A stretch of DNA of 64,000 nucleotides from Acidobacteriaceae bacterium KBS 83 (GTDB lineage: Bacteria; Acidobacteriota; Terriglobia; Terriglobales; Acidobacteriaceae). The notes beneath the pieces were generated by a model that worked only from the letters and a program-made list of their open reading frames with translations, was not told the DNA's origin and did no database searches. Positions 1 to 7,593 of the stretch are shown here, one piece after another. Where the stretch lies: assembly GCA_000381585.1 (NCBI GenBank), contig KB906741.1:124001-188000 (forward strand), written 5' to 3'. The position numbers and the translations under genes are program-made. The first letter of the stretch is position 1; every line of letters begins with the position of its first letter.

Positions 1-566
1 TACTAGCCCGCGACCTGCAAAAGGCGCAAATCAACGTCGGCACCGCCGGCGTGACGACCGGTCCGCTGCCGACCGGCACGCCGCGCGGCACATTGCTTTA
101 TGACGCTGTGGTGGAAGCATCGCACGACAAGCTGTCCGGCGAGACCGGACGCAAGGCGATGATCGTCCTCACAGATGGGCAGGACCAGGGCTCACGCGCC
201 AAACTGGAGGATGCCATCGAAGCTGCACAGAAGGCCAACTCCATGGTCTACGTGCTGCTCATAGCGGACCGCGGATTCTACGGCGGCATGTACTCCATCG
301 GGTATTCGGGCGATTACGTGATGAAGAAGCTCGCCGATGCTACCGGCGGCCGGCTCATCAATGTCGGCAACAGCGGCAAGAAGCTTGAGGCTGCCTTCCA
401 GCAGATCGAAGACGAGCTGCGCACCCAGTACGTGGCCAGCTATACCCCCACAAACTCCAAGACAGACGGGACTTACCGCAAAGTCGATATCGACTGCCGC
501 CAGCGCGAGGAGGCATTGAAAGTCCAGGCCCGTAAGGGCTACTACGCCATAGCTCCGGAGGACTGA
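1..566 (+). CDS. VWA-domain protein, C-terminal part (VWFA-related acidobacterial type), truncated by window edge
   Basis: The reading frame is open from base 3 to the stop at 564-566, so this is the end of a longer gene entering from the left; the in-frame GTG at 51 is internal. Visible are the end of a von Willebrand A fold, including VLTDGQDQGS (beta strand plus Asp near the metal site), a Gly/Tyr-rich loop, and a C-terminal region ending in RKGYYAIAPED. In Acidobacteria this pattern belongs to the VWFA-related domain family, usually exported proteins of unknown role. The DxSxS part of the metal site lies outside the window. The family call is from pattern recognition; the function is not known. 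Confidence 0.8.
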   Translation, partial: LARDLQKAQINVGTAGVTTGPLPTGTPRGTLLYDAVVEASHDKLSGETGRKAMIVLTDGQDQGSRAKLEDAIEAAQKANSMVYVLLIADRGFYGGMYSIGYSGDYVMKKLADATGGRLINVGNSGKKLEAAFQQIEDELRTQYVASYTPTNSKTDGTYRKVDIDCRQREEALKVQARKGYYAIAPED

Positions 567-761
567 TTCAAAAGAGGCGGCTACAGAAAACGGTACCTCA
601 CTACCATTACGAAAGTAACCAACAACTCCGGTCCGACCGTTGTATACTGAGGGAGCGTTCGAATTGGACAGGTTTTGCTAGTTCTGTATCTGCAGTTCTC
701 TACTTGCCGAGACCGATCTTGAATTCAGCGTCACAACTCAGCAGTAAAGGACTTATGCAAT

Positions 762-962
762 ATGGAACAGGGAACAGTGAAGTGGTTTAACGACGCCAAA
801 GGTTTTGGATTCATCAGCCGCCAGAGCGGTGAAGATGTCTTCGTCCATCACACCGCCATTCAAGCACAGGGCTTCCGCACCCTCCAAGAGGGTCAGGCAG
901 TTCAGTTCAACGTGGTGAAGGGCCCCAAGGGTTGGCAGGCAGAGAACGTTCAGCCTCTCTAA
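762..962 (+). CDS. Cold-shock protein, CspA family
   Basis: Complete 66-residue OB-fold protein, the usual length for CspA-type RNA chaperones that bind single-stranded RNA and DNA in the cytoplasm. RNP1 (KGFGFI, residues 13-18) and RNP2 (VFVHH, residues 26-30) are both present, with the typical opening [10 protein letters not shown]. The start has AAAGGA about 10 nt upstream. About 195 nt separate it from the previous gene; a TATACT hexamer at 643-648 could be a -10 element, giving a leader of roughly 110 nt, as is usual for csp mRNAs. A strong terminator follows at 981. It appears to be a single-gene transcription unit. Several csp paralogues are usual per genome, so no specific symbol is given. 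Confidence 0.95.
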   Translation: MEQGTVKWFNDAKGFGFISRQSGEDVFVHHTAIQAQGFRTLQEGQAVQFNVVKGPKGWQAENVQPL

Positions 963-980
963 ACCACACAGTAGCTTGCA

Positions 981-1011
981 AAAGGGACGGCCTCGGCCGT
1001 CCCTTTTGTTT
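981..1011 (+). terminator. Rho-independent terminator of the cold-shock gene
   Basis: Perfect 12-bp inverted repeat, AAAGGGACGGCC at 981-992 with GGCCGTCCCTTT at 995-1006, followed by a T-rich tail (TTGTTTT). It lies 18 nt after the csp stop. Confidence 0.9.
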
Positions 1012-1050
1012 TATGGTCAGCCGCTTTCCGCCGCGCTCTCAGCCGACTCG

Positions 1051-1974
1051 CTAGTGAAGTACATATTCCACCGGCTGCAACGGCTTCTTCTCGAGTGGCT
1101 CGCCACTCATCTCGCGGATACTCAACTCGATATTCAGCGCGATCGCATCCAGCGCCAGGCCGTTCTCGTTCCGGCCGAAGGGCATCTCCAGCTCTGCCGC
1201 TAGAGAATCCAGCGCAATGAATGAGTAAGCCATCACCAGCGTCACCGCTGGCGTCATCCACGCAATCCCATCCACCAGACCAAAGGGCAGCAGCGCGCAA
1301 TAGAAGTACACGACGCGGTGGATCATCACGGCGTAGCCGAAGGGAACCGGCGTTGATGCGATGCGCTCGCAGCCTCCCAGTATCGACGAGAGATCGATGA
1401 GATTGCGATCGATCATTGTCTTCGAGATCTCGCCGAACCCTCCCTCTCTCTGCCGGTGTGTGACCCACTCGCCCATAGCGCGCAGGATGATGAATGGCTT
1501 GTAGCGCGCGCCGTCTACCTCCGCCGCCAGAGCCGGCGGCAATAGCTCGGCACCGCGCGCAAAAACGTCGCCGCGCAACTGGTCGCGCATCGCGTAGGTG
1601 AAAGCCACCACCATGTTGAGGAATACCCGCTTGTCCTTTGTGCATCTGCCGGGCGCATCGTCCGTCATGGTAAGCACCTGCACCGCTAAGGCCCGCGTGG
1701 TGTTTACCAGCGCGCCCCACAGCTTACGCCCCTCCCACCAGCGGTCGTACGAGGAGCTGTTGCGGAATCCCAGGAACAGCGCCAGCGCCACGCCAACCAG
1801 CGTGAACGGCGTCGCATTCAGCGGCACCTTGTGCTTGAAAACCGTGCCCTCGGACCAGACCGCGAACACGCTCAGCGCGGCCACAATCAGCATTTGCGGC
1901 AGCATCTGCTTCATCATGGAGCCGCGCCACACGAACAGCAGAGACCACCAGTTGGATTTGGAGCGGACGATCAT
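1051..1974 (-). CDS. Bestrophin-family anion channel (UPF0187/YneE type)
   Basis: 307-residue membrane protein matching bacterial bestrophins in length and pattern: an N-terminal WWSLLFVWRGS segment, hydrophobic stretches around residues 22-42 and 50-68, FRNSSSYDRWWEGRK, and near residues 225-280 an HRVVYFYCALLPFGLV helix followed by EMPFGRNENGLALD. Bestrophins are pentameric inner-membrane channels passing chloride, bicarbonate or other ions. It lies 84 nt downstream of a beta-carbonic anhydrase on the same strand, so a bicarbonate-related role is plausible; this is inference from context. No better start is visible than ATG at 1974. Confidence 0.88.
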   Translation of the reverse strand: MIVRSKSNWWSLLFVWRGSMMKQMLPQMLIVAALSVFAVWSEGTVFKHKVPLNATPFTLVGVALALFLGFRNSSSYDRWWEGRKLWGALVNTTRALAVQVLTMTDDAPGRCTKDKRVFLNMVVAFTYAMRDQLRGDVFARGAELLPPALAAEVDGARYKPFIILRAMGEWVTHRQREGGFGEISKTMIDRNLIDLSSILGGCERIASTPVPFGYAVMIHRVVYFYCALLPFGLVDGIAWMTPAVTLVMAYSFIALDSLAAELEMPFGRNENGLALDAIALNIELSIREMSGEPLEKKPLQPVEYVLH

Positions 1975-2058
1975 CGTGTCATCTGCAAAAATTGAAGGGG
2001 CAGCGTTATCTTACCCTGCTGCCCTCCTACGCAACTCACCCGCGATGACTGCTTGCAC

Positions 2059-2730
2059 TCAGGCGACGATCGGCTCTTCGACGGAAGTCTCGACCTCCGT
2101 GGGTTGCAGAAGCAGTGGACGAAAACTGCCGGTCGACGGATCGAGGCACCGGACTTCTCCGCTTGCAATGTCATATATCCAGCCGTGAACATGCAGATTT
2201 CCTCGCTTGAGCCCTCTTGCGACCCAGGGGTGTGCACGGAGACTCTGGAGCTGAGCGATGACGTTAAGCTCCGTCAGGACGCGCAAGCGATCCTCCGCCG
2301 GCCACACTCGCGGGTCCTGCATCACCCCGCGGAATGCGTGAGACATCGGTCCCGCATATCCCAGCCAGGAACGGAGAAACGGCAGGTCCCGCAATTGGCC
2401 TTCGTCGAGCAGCGCCCGCATCTCTCCGCAGTCGGAATGGCCGCACACGATGAGATTCGGTACTCGCAGCACGCGTACCGCGTACTCCACCGTGGCCGCA
2501 ACTCCGCTCGACGTCTCCTCCGGCGGCGGTACCAGGTTTCCCGGATTGCGGCAGCAGAGCAACTGTCCGGGAGAACATTGTGTGATCATTTCCGGCATCA
2601 CCCGGGAATCGGAGCATGTGATAAACAGCGCCTCCGGCTCATGACACCGCGCCAGCTGGGCAAACTGCCGCGAGTGTTGTGCGAAGACCTTAGATCGGAA
2701 CCTGCTATAACCTGCGAGCAATTGCCGCAT
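2059..2730 (-). CDS. Beta-class carbonic anhydrase
   Basis: Interconverts CO2 and bicarbonate in the cytoplasm. The zinc ligands and catalytic dyad are all visible: Cys39-x-Asp41-x-Arg43 (CSDSR) and His98-x2-Cys101 (CGHSDCG). The start at 2730 (MRQLLAGY) is chosen over a longer in-frame ATG at 2772 because AGGAGG sits 6 nt before it; this gives 223 residues, normal for the family. The C-terminal 15 residues after the last strand look like a short tail. It is the upstream gene of a pair with the bestrophin at 1051-1974 and is probably co-transcribed with it. Confidence 0.95.
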   Translation of the reverse strand: MRQLLAGYSRFRSKVFAQHSRQFAQLARCHEPEALFITCSDSRVMPEMITQCSPGQLLCCRNPGNLVPPPEETSSGVAATVEYAVRVLRVPNLIVCGHSDCGEMRALLDEGQLRDLPFLRSWLGYAGPMSHAFRGVMQDPRVWPAEDRLRVLTELNVIAQLQSLRAHPWVARGLKRGNLHVHGWIYDIASGEVRCLDPSTGSFRPLLLQPTEVETSVEEPIVA

Positions 2731-2932
2731 ACGAAACCTCCTGGATGCGCATCGTCTGCGCTCCGGCAACACACCTTGAAGGCATAAAGGGCGAGTGGCA
2801 GTTGCAGCTCAGGAGGGGCGGTGCATGCCGCTTCCAAGCCCGCGGACTCTCCGGCTATGCGGATCTCCGCTGACAGGACACTGCTGCGAAGCACAGATCC
2901 CGCGCCATCGTCCTTATCGGTTGCTGGGAGAG

Positions 2933-3370
2933 CTATGCGGCGGGAGGTGCGCGACTGGGCCCAGGCGCCCGCGGAGCATCGCCCAGCGGCAGCATGCTCT
3001 CTCGTACGGGCAGCGTCTCAGAGATATTTGCGATGGCAACCCGGGCCTCTCTGAATAAAGGCCCAGGAGCGGACGCATGTCGGAGCAACCGCGCCATTTG
3101 GGAACCAGGCGCATGGCGGAGATGACCGGCGGCGGCGTCAGAGACACACGGGCGTGCGCCGACGACGACCGGGTTGAGGTCCAACGTTGGAACCCAGCCC
3201 GCCTGAAGGTTCTGTGAAGAGTGACTTGCAGAGGCGGCTGGTGCGCGGAAACTCAGGCTCGCCTGCCGCACTTCCTCGCGACCGTGAGCCGCCCTCGTCA
3301 GGCAGAGCGCATTCAGTCCGAAGAGAACTGCAACCAAGAGCCGCAACGAGCTGGAGCTTCGACCGAACAT
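2933..3370 (-). CDS. Hypothetical exported protein
   Basis: Candidate gene of 145 codons starting at ATG 3370, where GGGAG is placed 5 nt upstream. The first 30 residues read as a signal peptide (hydrophobic RLLVAVLFGLNALCL, then RAAHG). The rest is Ala/Pro/Arg-rich with no family that can be recognised, and the C-terminus is low in complexity (APGPSRAPPAA). It fills an otherwise empty 800-bp stretch between the carbonic anhydrase and the peroxiredoxin. The ribosome site and leader peptide argue for a real gene; the bland composition argues against it. Confidence 0.4.
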   Translation of the reverse strand: MFGRSSSSLRLLVAVLFGLNALCLTRAAHGREEVRQASLSFRAPAASASHSSQNLQAGWVPTLDLNPVVVGARPCVSDAAAGHLRHAPGSQMARLLRHASAPGPLFREARVAIANISETLPVRESMLPLGDAPRAPGPSRAPPAA

Positions 3371-3550
3371 ACCACTCCCTTCAATCTCTGACGCGGGTCG
3401 TGCCACTCGCGTTAGCGGTGGGAAATCCATAGAAGCCAAAGAAAGAAGCCGCATCGCAGTTTCTCTCCCAAATGCATTGCCCGAGAGCGGTGCTCCCTTC
3501 GCTATGAACGGGCAGTGGGAGTAACCAGCCGCTCGTGTACACGGCCACTC

Positions 3551-4255
3551 TTAATTCTTTGAGCCAGCCAGCGGCTTCACTTCCAACTCTTTCTTGGACA
3601 AGTACCAGGTCTTCACGTCCAATCCGGTCGCGCCGCCGTTCGTGCGCTTTGCGGCGTCGGCCTGCGTCGCGGGCGCTGGCACAATCACCGGCTCACCCGG
3701 TTTCCAGTCTGCCGGGCAGCTCACGCCATTCGTGTCGACCGTCTGCAGGCCATGAACGACGCGCAGAAGCTCATCGATGCTGCGACCAAGCTGCATCGGG
3801 TAGTAGAGCACCGTCCGTACCTTTTGCTTCGGATCAATCACGAACACTGCCCGCACTGTCGCGGTATCGGCTGTCGCTTCGTGAACCATGCCGTAGAGCC
3901 TGGCCACTCGCTGATCCAGATCGGCCACAACAGGGAACCTCACGTCGATTGCAGCCTGCTGTTCGATGTCCCGCACCCACGCAATGTGCGAGTAGATGCT
4001 GTCGACTGACACGCCAATCAATTGCACGTTGAGAGCATCGAACTCCGGCCATCGGCGGCCGAACTCGACAAATTCGGTAGTGCAGACGGGCGTGAAATCC
4101 GAGGGGTGGGAGAAGAGTAGCACCCACCTACCCTTCGATGTGTAGTCGCTTAACCGTATGTCGCCGTGCGTGCTCTTGGCGGTAAAGTCTGGAGCCGTTT
4201 CACCCAGGCGGGGTAGCCGGGCCGTCTCGGTTGTCGTCTCGATAACACTGCTCAT
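3551..4255 (-). CDS. Peroxiredoxin, Prx6-type
   Basis: Thiol peroxidase that reduces H2O2 and organic peroxides in the cytosol. The thioredoxin-like fold carries the peroxidatic Cys58 in HPSDFTPVCTTEF, with Pro51 and Thr55 of the PxxxT/SxxC motif. A second Cys180 (GVSCPADWKPGEPV) sits in the long C-terminal arm typical of archaeal-like Prx6 proteins. At 234 residues it has normal length. The C-terminal extension after about residue 200 is Ala/Lys-rich. It is probably monocistronic; the next gene upstream on this strand, a GlxA-like regulator, ends 233 nt before it. Only a weak AAAGG lies before the start. Confidence 0.93.
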   Translation of the reverse strand: MSSVIETTTETARLPRLGETAPDFTAKSTHGDIRLSDYTSKGRWVLLFSHPSDFTPVCTTEFVEFGRRWPEFDALNVQLIGVSVDSIYSHIAWVRDIEQQAAIDVRFPVVADLDQRVARLYGMVHEATADTATVRAVFVIDPKQKVRTVLYYPMQLGRSIDELLRVVHGLQTVDTNGVSCPADWKPGEPVIVPAPATQADAAKRTNGGATGLDVKTWYLSKKELEVKPLAGSKN

Positions 4256-4488
4256 GATGGTCTCAACCTTTCGTCGCTTCGGGAATGAATATTGCTCCCG
4301 GAAATGGCAAGACCCACCGGCAGCATCTGCGGGGTGGGTCTGGGAGTTGCGTCGCGATTATCGGAGAACTTATCCGATGCCCGTCTGACAGCGCACCCGC
4401 GCCCGCCCGCAGAAGCGGCAACAGGCACGCATGGGTGAACCAACCCGAGTCATCGTACTTATCACGCTAGGCCGCCGGGAAAACGGTG

Positions 4489-5493
4489 TCAAACCGGACT
4501 CCGCAAACCCGCTTGTGATTCCACGCCGAACTTCTGCCGATACGCGCTGGGAGAAACTCCGGTGTGCCGCTGAAAAATTTGGCGGAAGAAGACTGGATCT
4601 TGATACCCGACAGCGTCGCTGATCTCCTGCATACTGCGACGGTCATTCTCCAGCAGGCGTTTCGCTGCGGCAACCCGGAGCTTCTGCAGATAGATCAATG
4701 GGCTGTCGCCGGTAGCTTGCTTGAAGCGGCGAACGAAATTGCGCAAGCTCATGTTTACGCGCTCCGCCGGCGCCTCGAGCGGGAAACTCTGTTGAAAATT
4801 CTGATGCAGCCATTCCTGTGCGGCGGAGATGCTCTCATCGGAATGCTCCGTCTTCAACGGAACGATTGCGAAGCCCGCCTGCCACGCACGTGGCATTTCT
4901 ATCAGCAGTGCTTTGGCGCTTTGCATCGCAACCTCGTGGCCGCAGAATTGTGCCACCAGGTATAAGGCGAGATCGAGCGAAGCGTTCACGCCGCCGCCGC
5001 AGTAAAAGCCGTTGTCCTCCGTCACCATCAACTCCGGCATCCAGCGGACCTTCGGGTATTTCTCGCGGAACCGTTCGCCAAGGCTCCAGTGCGTGGTGGC
5101 GCGCTTTCCGTCGAGCAGGCCGGTAGCCGCCACCAATCCGACACCGGAACAGACGCTCGCGATGGCCGCACCCCGCTTATGCCACCGTAGCAACCATGGC
5201 ACTACCGGCGCATTGCGCTCGACTACGTCGTCGATCCCGAGTCCTGTCGAAGGAATGAAAATAAGGTCCGTCTTGCGAATATCCTTCAGCGCCACGGCAG
5301 GTTGTATATCGATAGGCCCGTCGCAATGCACTGCGCGCCCATCCACCGACGCCGTGGTCACGTGGAAGTGACAAATCGGTTTGCGTCCCGTGAAGTTGTT
5401 CCACAGCGTGCCTGTGTGACGGAAGACCTCCATCGGTCCGGTCGCGGTGGATGAGAAAGTCTGATCGAGAAACAAGACTGTGACATTTGTCAT
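4489..5493 (-). CDS. GlxA-like transcriptional regulator (DJ-1/PfpI domain plus AraC HTH)
   Basis: 334 residues from ATG 5493, chosen over 5556 because GGAG lies 7 nt upstream. Residues about 3-190 form a DJ-1/PfpI domain, with SVCSGVGLVAATGLL at the nucleophile elbow. Residues about 225-325 are an AraC-type double HTH (VNMSLRNFVRRFKQ; ISDAVGYQDPVFFRQIFQRH). These regulators act in the cytoplasm and often control catabolic or detoxification genes. A near-perfect inverted repeat at 5530-5547, directly upstream, may be its own operator. No clear target gene is adjacent. Confidence 0.9.
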   Translation of the reverse strand: MTNVTVLFLDQTFSSTATGPMEVFRHTGTLWNNFTGRKPICHFHVTTASVDGRAVHCDGPIDIQPAVALKDIRKTDLIFIPSTGLGIDDVVERNAPVVPWLLRWHKRGAAIASVCSGVGLVAATGLLDGKRATTHWSLGERFREKYPKVRWMPELMVTEDNGFYCGGGVNASLDLALYLVAQFCGHEVAMQSAKALLIEMPRAWQAGFAIVPLKTEHSDESISAAQEWLHQNFQQSFPLEAPAERVNMSLRNFVRRFKQATGDSPLIYLQKLRVAAAKRLLENDRRSMQEISDAVGYQDPVFFRQIFQRHTGVSPSAYRQKFGVESQAGLRSPV

Positions 5494-5529
5494 AGATAAC
5501 TCCAACAAATGGCCGAATTGCCTATGAAG

Positions 5530-5547
5530 GATGGCATATCTGCCATC
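5530..5547. promoter_or_regulatory. Inverted repeat upstream of glxA-like gene, candidate operator
   Basis: GATGGCA-TATC-TGCCATC, 7-bp perfect arms with a 4-nt spacer, 37 nt upstream of the start of the GlxA-like regulator. Dyads of this size next to a regulator gene are commonly autoregulatory sites; AraC-family proteins more often bind direct repeats, so this remains inference. Confidence 0.45.
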
Positions 5548-5653
5548 TTGAGGCAAGACTATTCGTTGCCTAACCTAAAAGAACCGAAAGCAACTTGGTT
5601 GCGAACCATCGCAAGGAGACGCTAGAGGATGTCCTAAACAGGAGATATGCATC

Positions 5654-6070
5654 ATGAATCGACTTACAGCAATCGCGCTGGTTTCTACAGCAACCTTCAT
5701 CACACTTGGCGGTGCAGCGGCACAGGCCACAACCCTGGAGGCGAAGATCCCGTTCGCCTTTGTAGTGCAAAAACACGTGCTCCAGGCCGGCACTTACCGG
5801 ATAAGTTCTGTCGGAAGTAATTTCGTTCAAATTGGGACCCAGGATAGACCTGTTATGGAGACGATCGCGACTCAGGTCGACAATAACGGACCAGGAGGCG
5901 ATGCCAGGCTGGTATTCACCAAGTATGGCGACCAGTACTTCCTGCGCGAAGTTCTCTGCGACGCCCCGGTTATTAACTCCGCGCTGCCTACGTCGAAGCT
6001 GGAGAAACAGGTTCAAATCCGACTAGCCAGGCTGCTCAGTGCTGAACAGACAGTGGCCGCCATTCGATAA
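5654..6070 (+). CDS. Small exported protein, acidobacterial conserved type
   Basis: 138 residues with a clear signal peptide (residues 1-25, ending GGAAAQA). The mature part begins LEAKIPFAFVVQKHVLQAGTY, a beta-rich pattern (IPFAF...LpAGtYri) met in many small secreted acidobacterial proteins of unknown function. AGGAG sits 9 nt before the ATG. It stands alone between divergent and unrelated neighbours. The mature domain has one Cys, so no disulfide is expected. Confidence 0.75.
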   Translation: MNRLTAIALVSTATFITLGGAAAQATTLEAKIPFAFVVQKHVLQAGTYRISSVGSNFVQIGTQDRPVMETIATQVDNNGPGGDARLVFTKYGDQYFLREVLCDAPVINSALPTSKLEKQVQIRLARLLSAEQTVAAIR

Positions 6071-6210
6071 ATCGGCTCTTGTGAAGGGGCCCGGAGAAAT
6101 ATCTCCAGGCCTCCGCGTTCAGATACGCAGAATCATCGATATCGGAACCGTGTCAGAGAAGAAAAAATGACCCAGCAACAAGATCGTGACATTTGCCATT
6201 GCTGACGTCC

Positions 6211-6307
6211 CTAAAATGGGTAGATAGCTCATACATGGACGGCAGGACAGAAGCGGGAGACCGTCTGCCTGCCGCATTGATAAGAGCTACGACTCCGCCC
6301 ATTTTGG
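6211..6307 (+). other. 97-nt multi-stem hairpin in the leader of the DUF4242 gene
   Basis: Four nested stems read in order: 6211-6220 with 6298-6307 (10 bp, one G-U), 6225-6230 with 6284-6289 (TAGCTC/GAGCTA), 6240-6246 with 6268-6274 (CGGCAGG/CCTGCCG), and 6248-6251 with 6264-6267, closing a 12-nt loop. It ends 49 nt before the start codon of the next gene. It could be a structured 5' leader or a small inverted-repeat element. Confidence 0.65.
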
Positions 6308-6355
6308 AGATAGACCCTAACAATCTACGTACCCGAATGGGATGGAGGAACATGT

Positions 6356-6634
6356 ATGAAGAAGTATCTTATTGAGCGCGAAATCCCGAAGGTTGGCACC
6401 TTGGAGTATGAACAATTGCGCGAAGCCGCATCCAAATCCAACCAGGTGTTGCGTCAACTCGGCCCGGATATCCAGTGGATTGAGTCATTCCTCGCGGCGG
6501 ACAAGATGTTCTGTGTCTATCTGGCCGAAGACGAGGCACTGATTCATCAGCACGCGCATATCAGCGGATTTCCTGCTTCGACAGTAACGGAAATCAGCAG
6601 AACCATCGACCCAACCACTGCCGCGCGTCGTTAG
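6356..6634 (+). CDS. DUF4242 family small protein
   Basis: 92 residues matching the DUF4242 family (nickel-binding SCO4226-like fold) in length and pattern: opening MKKYLIEREIP, a central WIESFLAADKMFCVYLAEDEALIHQHA segment, then SGFPASTVTEISRTIDPTT. Family members are small ferredoxin-like alpha/beta proteins; a defined physiological role is lacking. GGAGG lies 7 nt before the start. A long hairpin precedes the gene (6211-6307). His residues at the end of the central helix (HQHAH) could bind metal, but this is inference. Confidence 0.85.
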   Translation: MKKYLIEREIPKVGTLEYEQLREAASKSNQVLRQLGPDIQWIESFLAADKMFCVYLAEDEALIHQHAHISGFPASTVTEISRTIDPTTAARR

Positions 6635-6677
6635 ACTGCAAAAGTTGTGGCGTATCACTTCCCGTTCTTCCGAAACT

Positions 6678-6691
6678 CGTTTACTTAAACG
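6678..6691. repeat. 14-bp palindrome between DUF4242 and phoU-like genes
   Basis: CGTTTA-CT-TAAACG, a perfect 6-bp dyad 103 nt upstream of the PhoU-like start. It could be an operator; nothing else supports this. Confidence 0.3.
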
Positions 6692-6793
6692 CTTGTACAA
6701 GGTCTCCAGCTTTGCGGGGAAGAAATCATCTTTATTTATTGAATATTTCCCTGAACCGTGGACTCCAATATCTGAGTGAAGGATGTAACGCAA

Positions 6794-7552
6794 ATGAATT
6801 CGCAAGTGTATATTCACGCCCTGCGGGTGCAACTGCTCGCAATGTCGAGGTTGTCACAACGTGCCCTCGATTATTCAGTCAAAGGATACGAATTACGCAA
6901 TCTTGATTTCGCCCGCCAGGTTGATACGGCAAATGAGGACCTGGAACAGCATTATCGTCGTATCAGGGAGTTGTGCCGCGAAGCGGTGAACGGCGGCATT
7001 GCGAATGTTTCCGATTTCCGTTTCGCATTCGCGGCTTTAAGCGTCGCTGCCGCCCTTCGTGTCACATATTCCGCCGCTGTAGAGATCGCGCAAGGCACAA
7101 TACGCCTTTTCGAATCCAAGGGGATCGAGAGGTGTTTGCCACTGGAGAAGTTGGGACAAACCGTGAATGCCTGGATGCGCCTGTGCATCATCGCGCTCTT
7201 TGAGAGAAATGCGGGTCACGCGCTGACGGTACTTCGGAATGAGAAGGAAGCAGTCCAGCTCTTCGAGCTCCGTGCCTCTGACTCCCGATCACAACGCACA
7301 GCGGGTCCGCAAGAAAGCTTTGAACGCACGGTGATGGAAGGATTGGCAGAAGTTGCGAAACAGGTCCACGAAATGGCCAGCTCACTCCTCTTCTGGTTGG
7401 AAGGGAATCGTATGTCACCGGTGATTTCAATAACTGACGTACGATACCTTGCGCGCGAAGTACCGCGAGCACCACAGGAAAAGGATACCGCGCTGTATAT
7501 CCACTCGAAGCAAGGCCTGGGCGCGAAGCCTTCGCAAAGCTTCTCATGCTGA
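6794..7552 (+). CDS. PhoU-domain protein, orphan
   Basis: 252 residues, all helical, with two PhoU-like bundles: an N-terminal half with LRVQLLAMSRLSQRALDYSVKGYELRNLDFA and a C-terminal half after about residue 100. PhoU proteins damp PhoR signalling and phosphate uptake, but neither a pst transporter nor a two-component pair is near. The start at 6794 is preferred over the GTG at 6776 because AAGGA (6779-6783) then serves as the ribosome site. The acidic metal-cluster motifs of true PhoU (E/DxxxD) are not obvious, so a divergent role is possible. It converges on the aldo/keto reductase gene. Confidence 0.7.
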   Translation: MNSQVYIHALRVQLLAMSRLSQRALDYSVKGYELRNLDFARQVDTANEDLEQHYRRIRELCREAVNGGIANVSDFRFAFAALSVAAALRVTYSAAVEIAQGTIRLFESKGIERCLPLEKLGQTVNAWMRLCIIALFERNAGHALTVLRNEKEAVQLFELRASDSRSQRTAGPQESFERTVMEGLAEVAKQVHEMASSLLFWLEGNRMSPVISITDVRYLAREVPRAPQEKDTALYIHSKQGLGAKPSQSFSC

Positions 7553-7556
7553 GCGA

Positions 7557-7589
7557 TGATGCCTGCCCCTGCATCAAGGGCAGGCATCA
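7557..7589. terminator. Bidirectional hairpin between convergent genes
   Basis: Perfect 12-bp stem TGATGCCTGCCC (7557-7568) with GGGCAGGCATCA (7578-7589) and a 9-nt loop, lying exactly between the convergent phoU-like and aldo/keto reductase stops. There is no T-tract on either side, so it may act as a shared mRNA 3' end rather than a classic terminator. Confidence 0.6.
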
Positions 7590-7593
7590 CGCG

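Noticed and set aside
959-1720. 253-codon minus-strand frame overlapping the bestrophin gene
   Set aside because: Same strand but another frame of the bestrophin gene; low-complexity translation and overlap with the csp terminator.
2053-2787. 244-codon plus-strand frame over the carbonic anhydrase
   Set aside because: Antisense shadow; the minus-strand frame carries all zinc ligands and a strong ribosome site.
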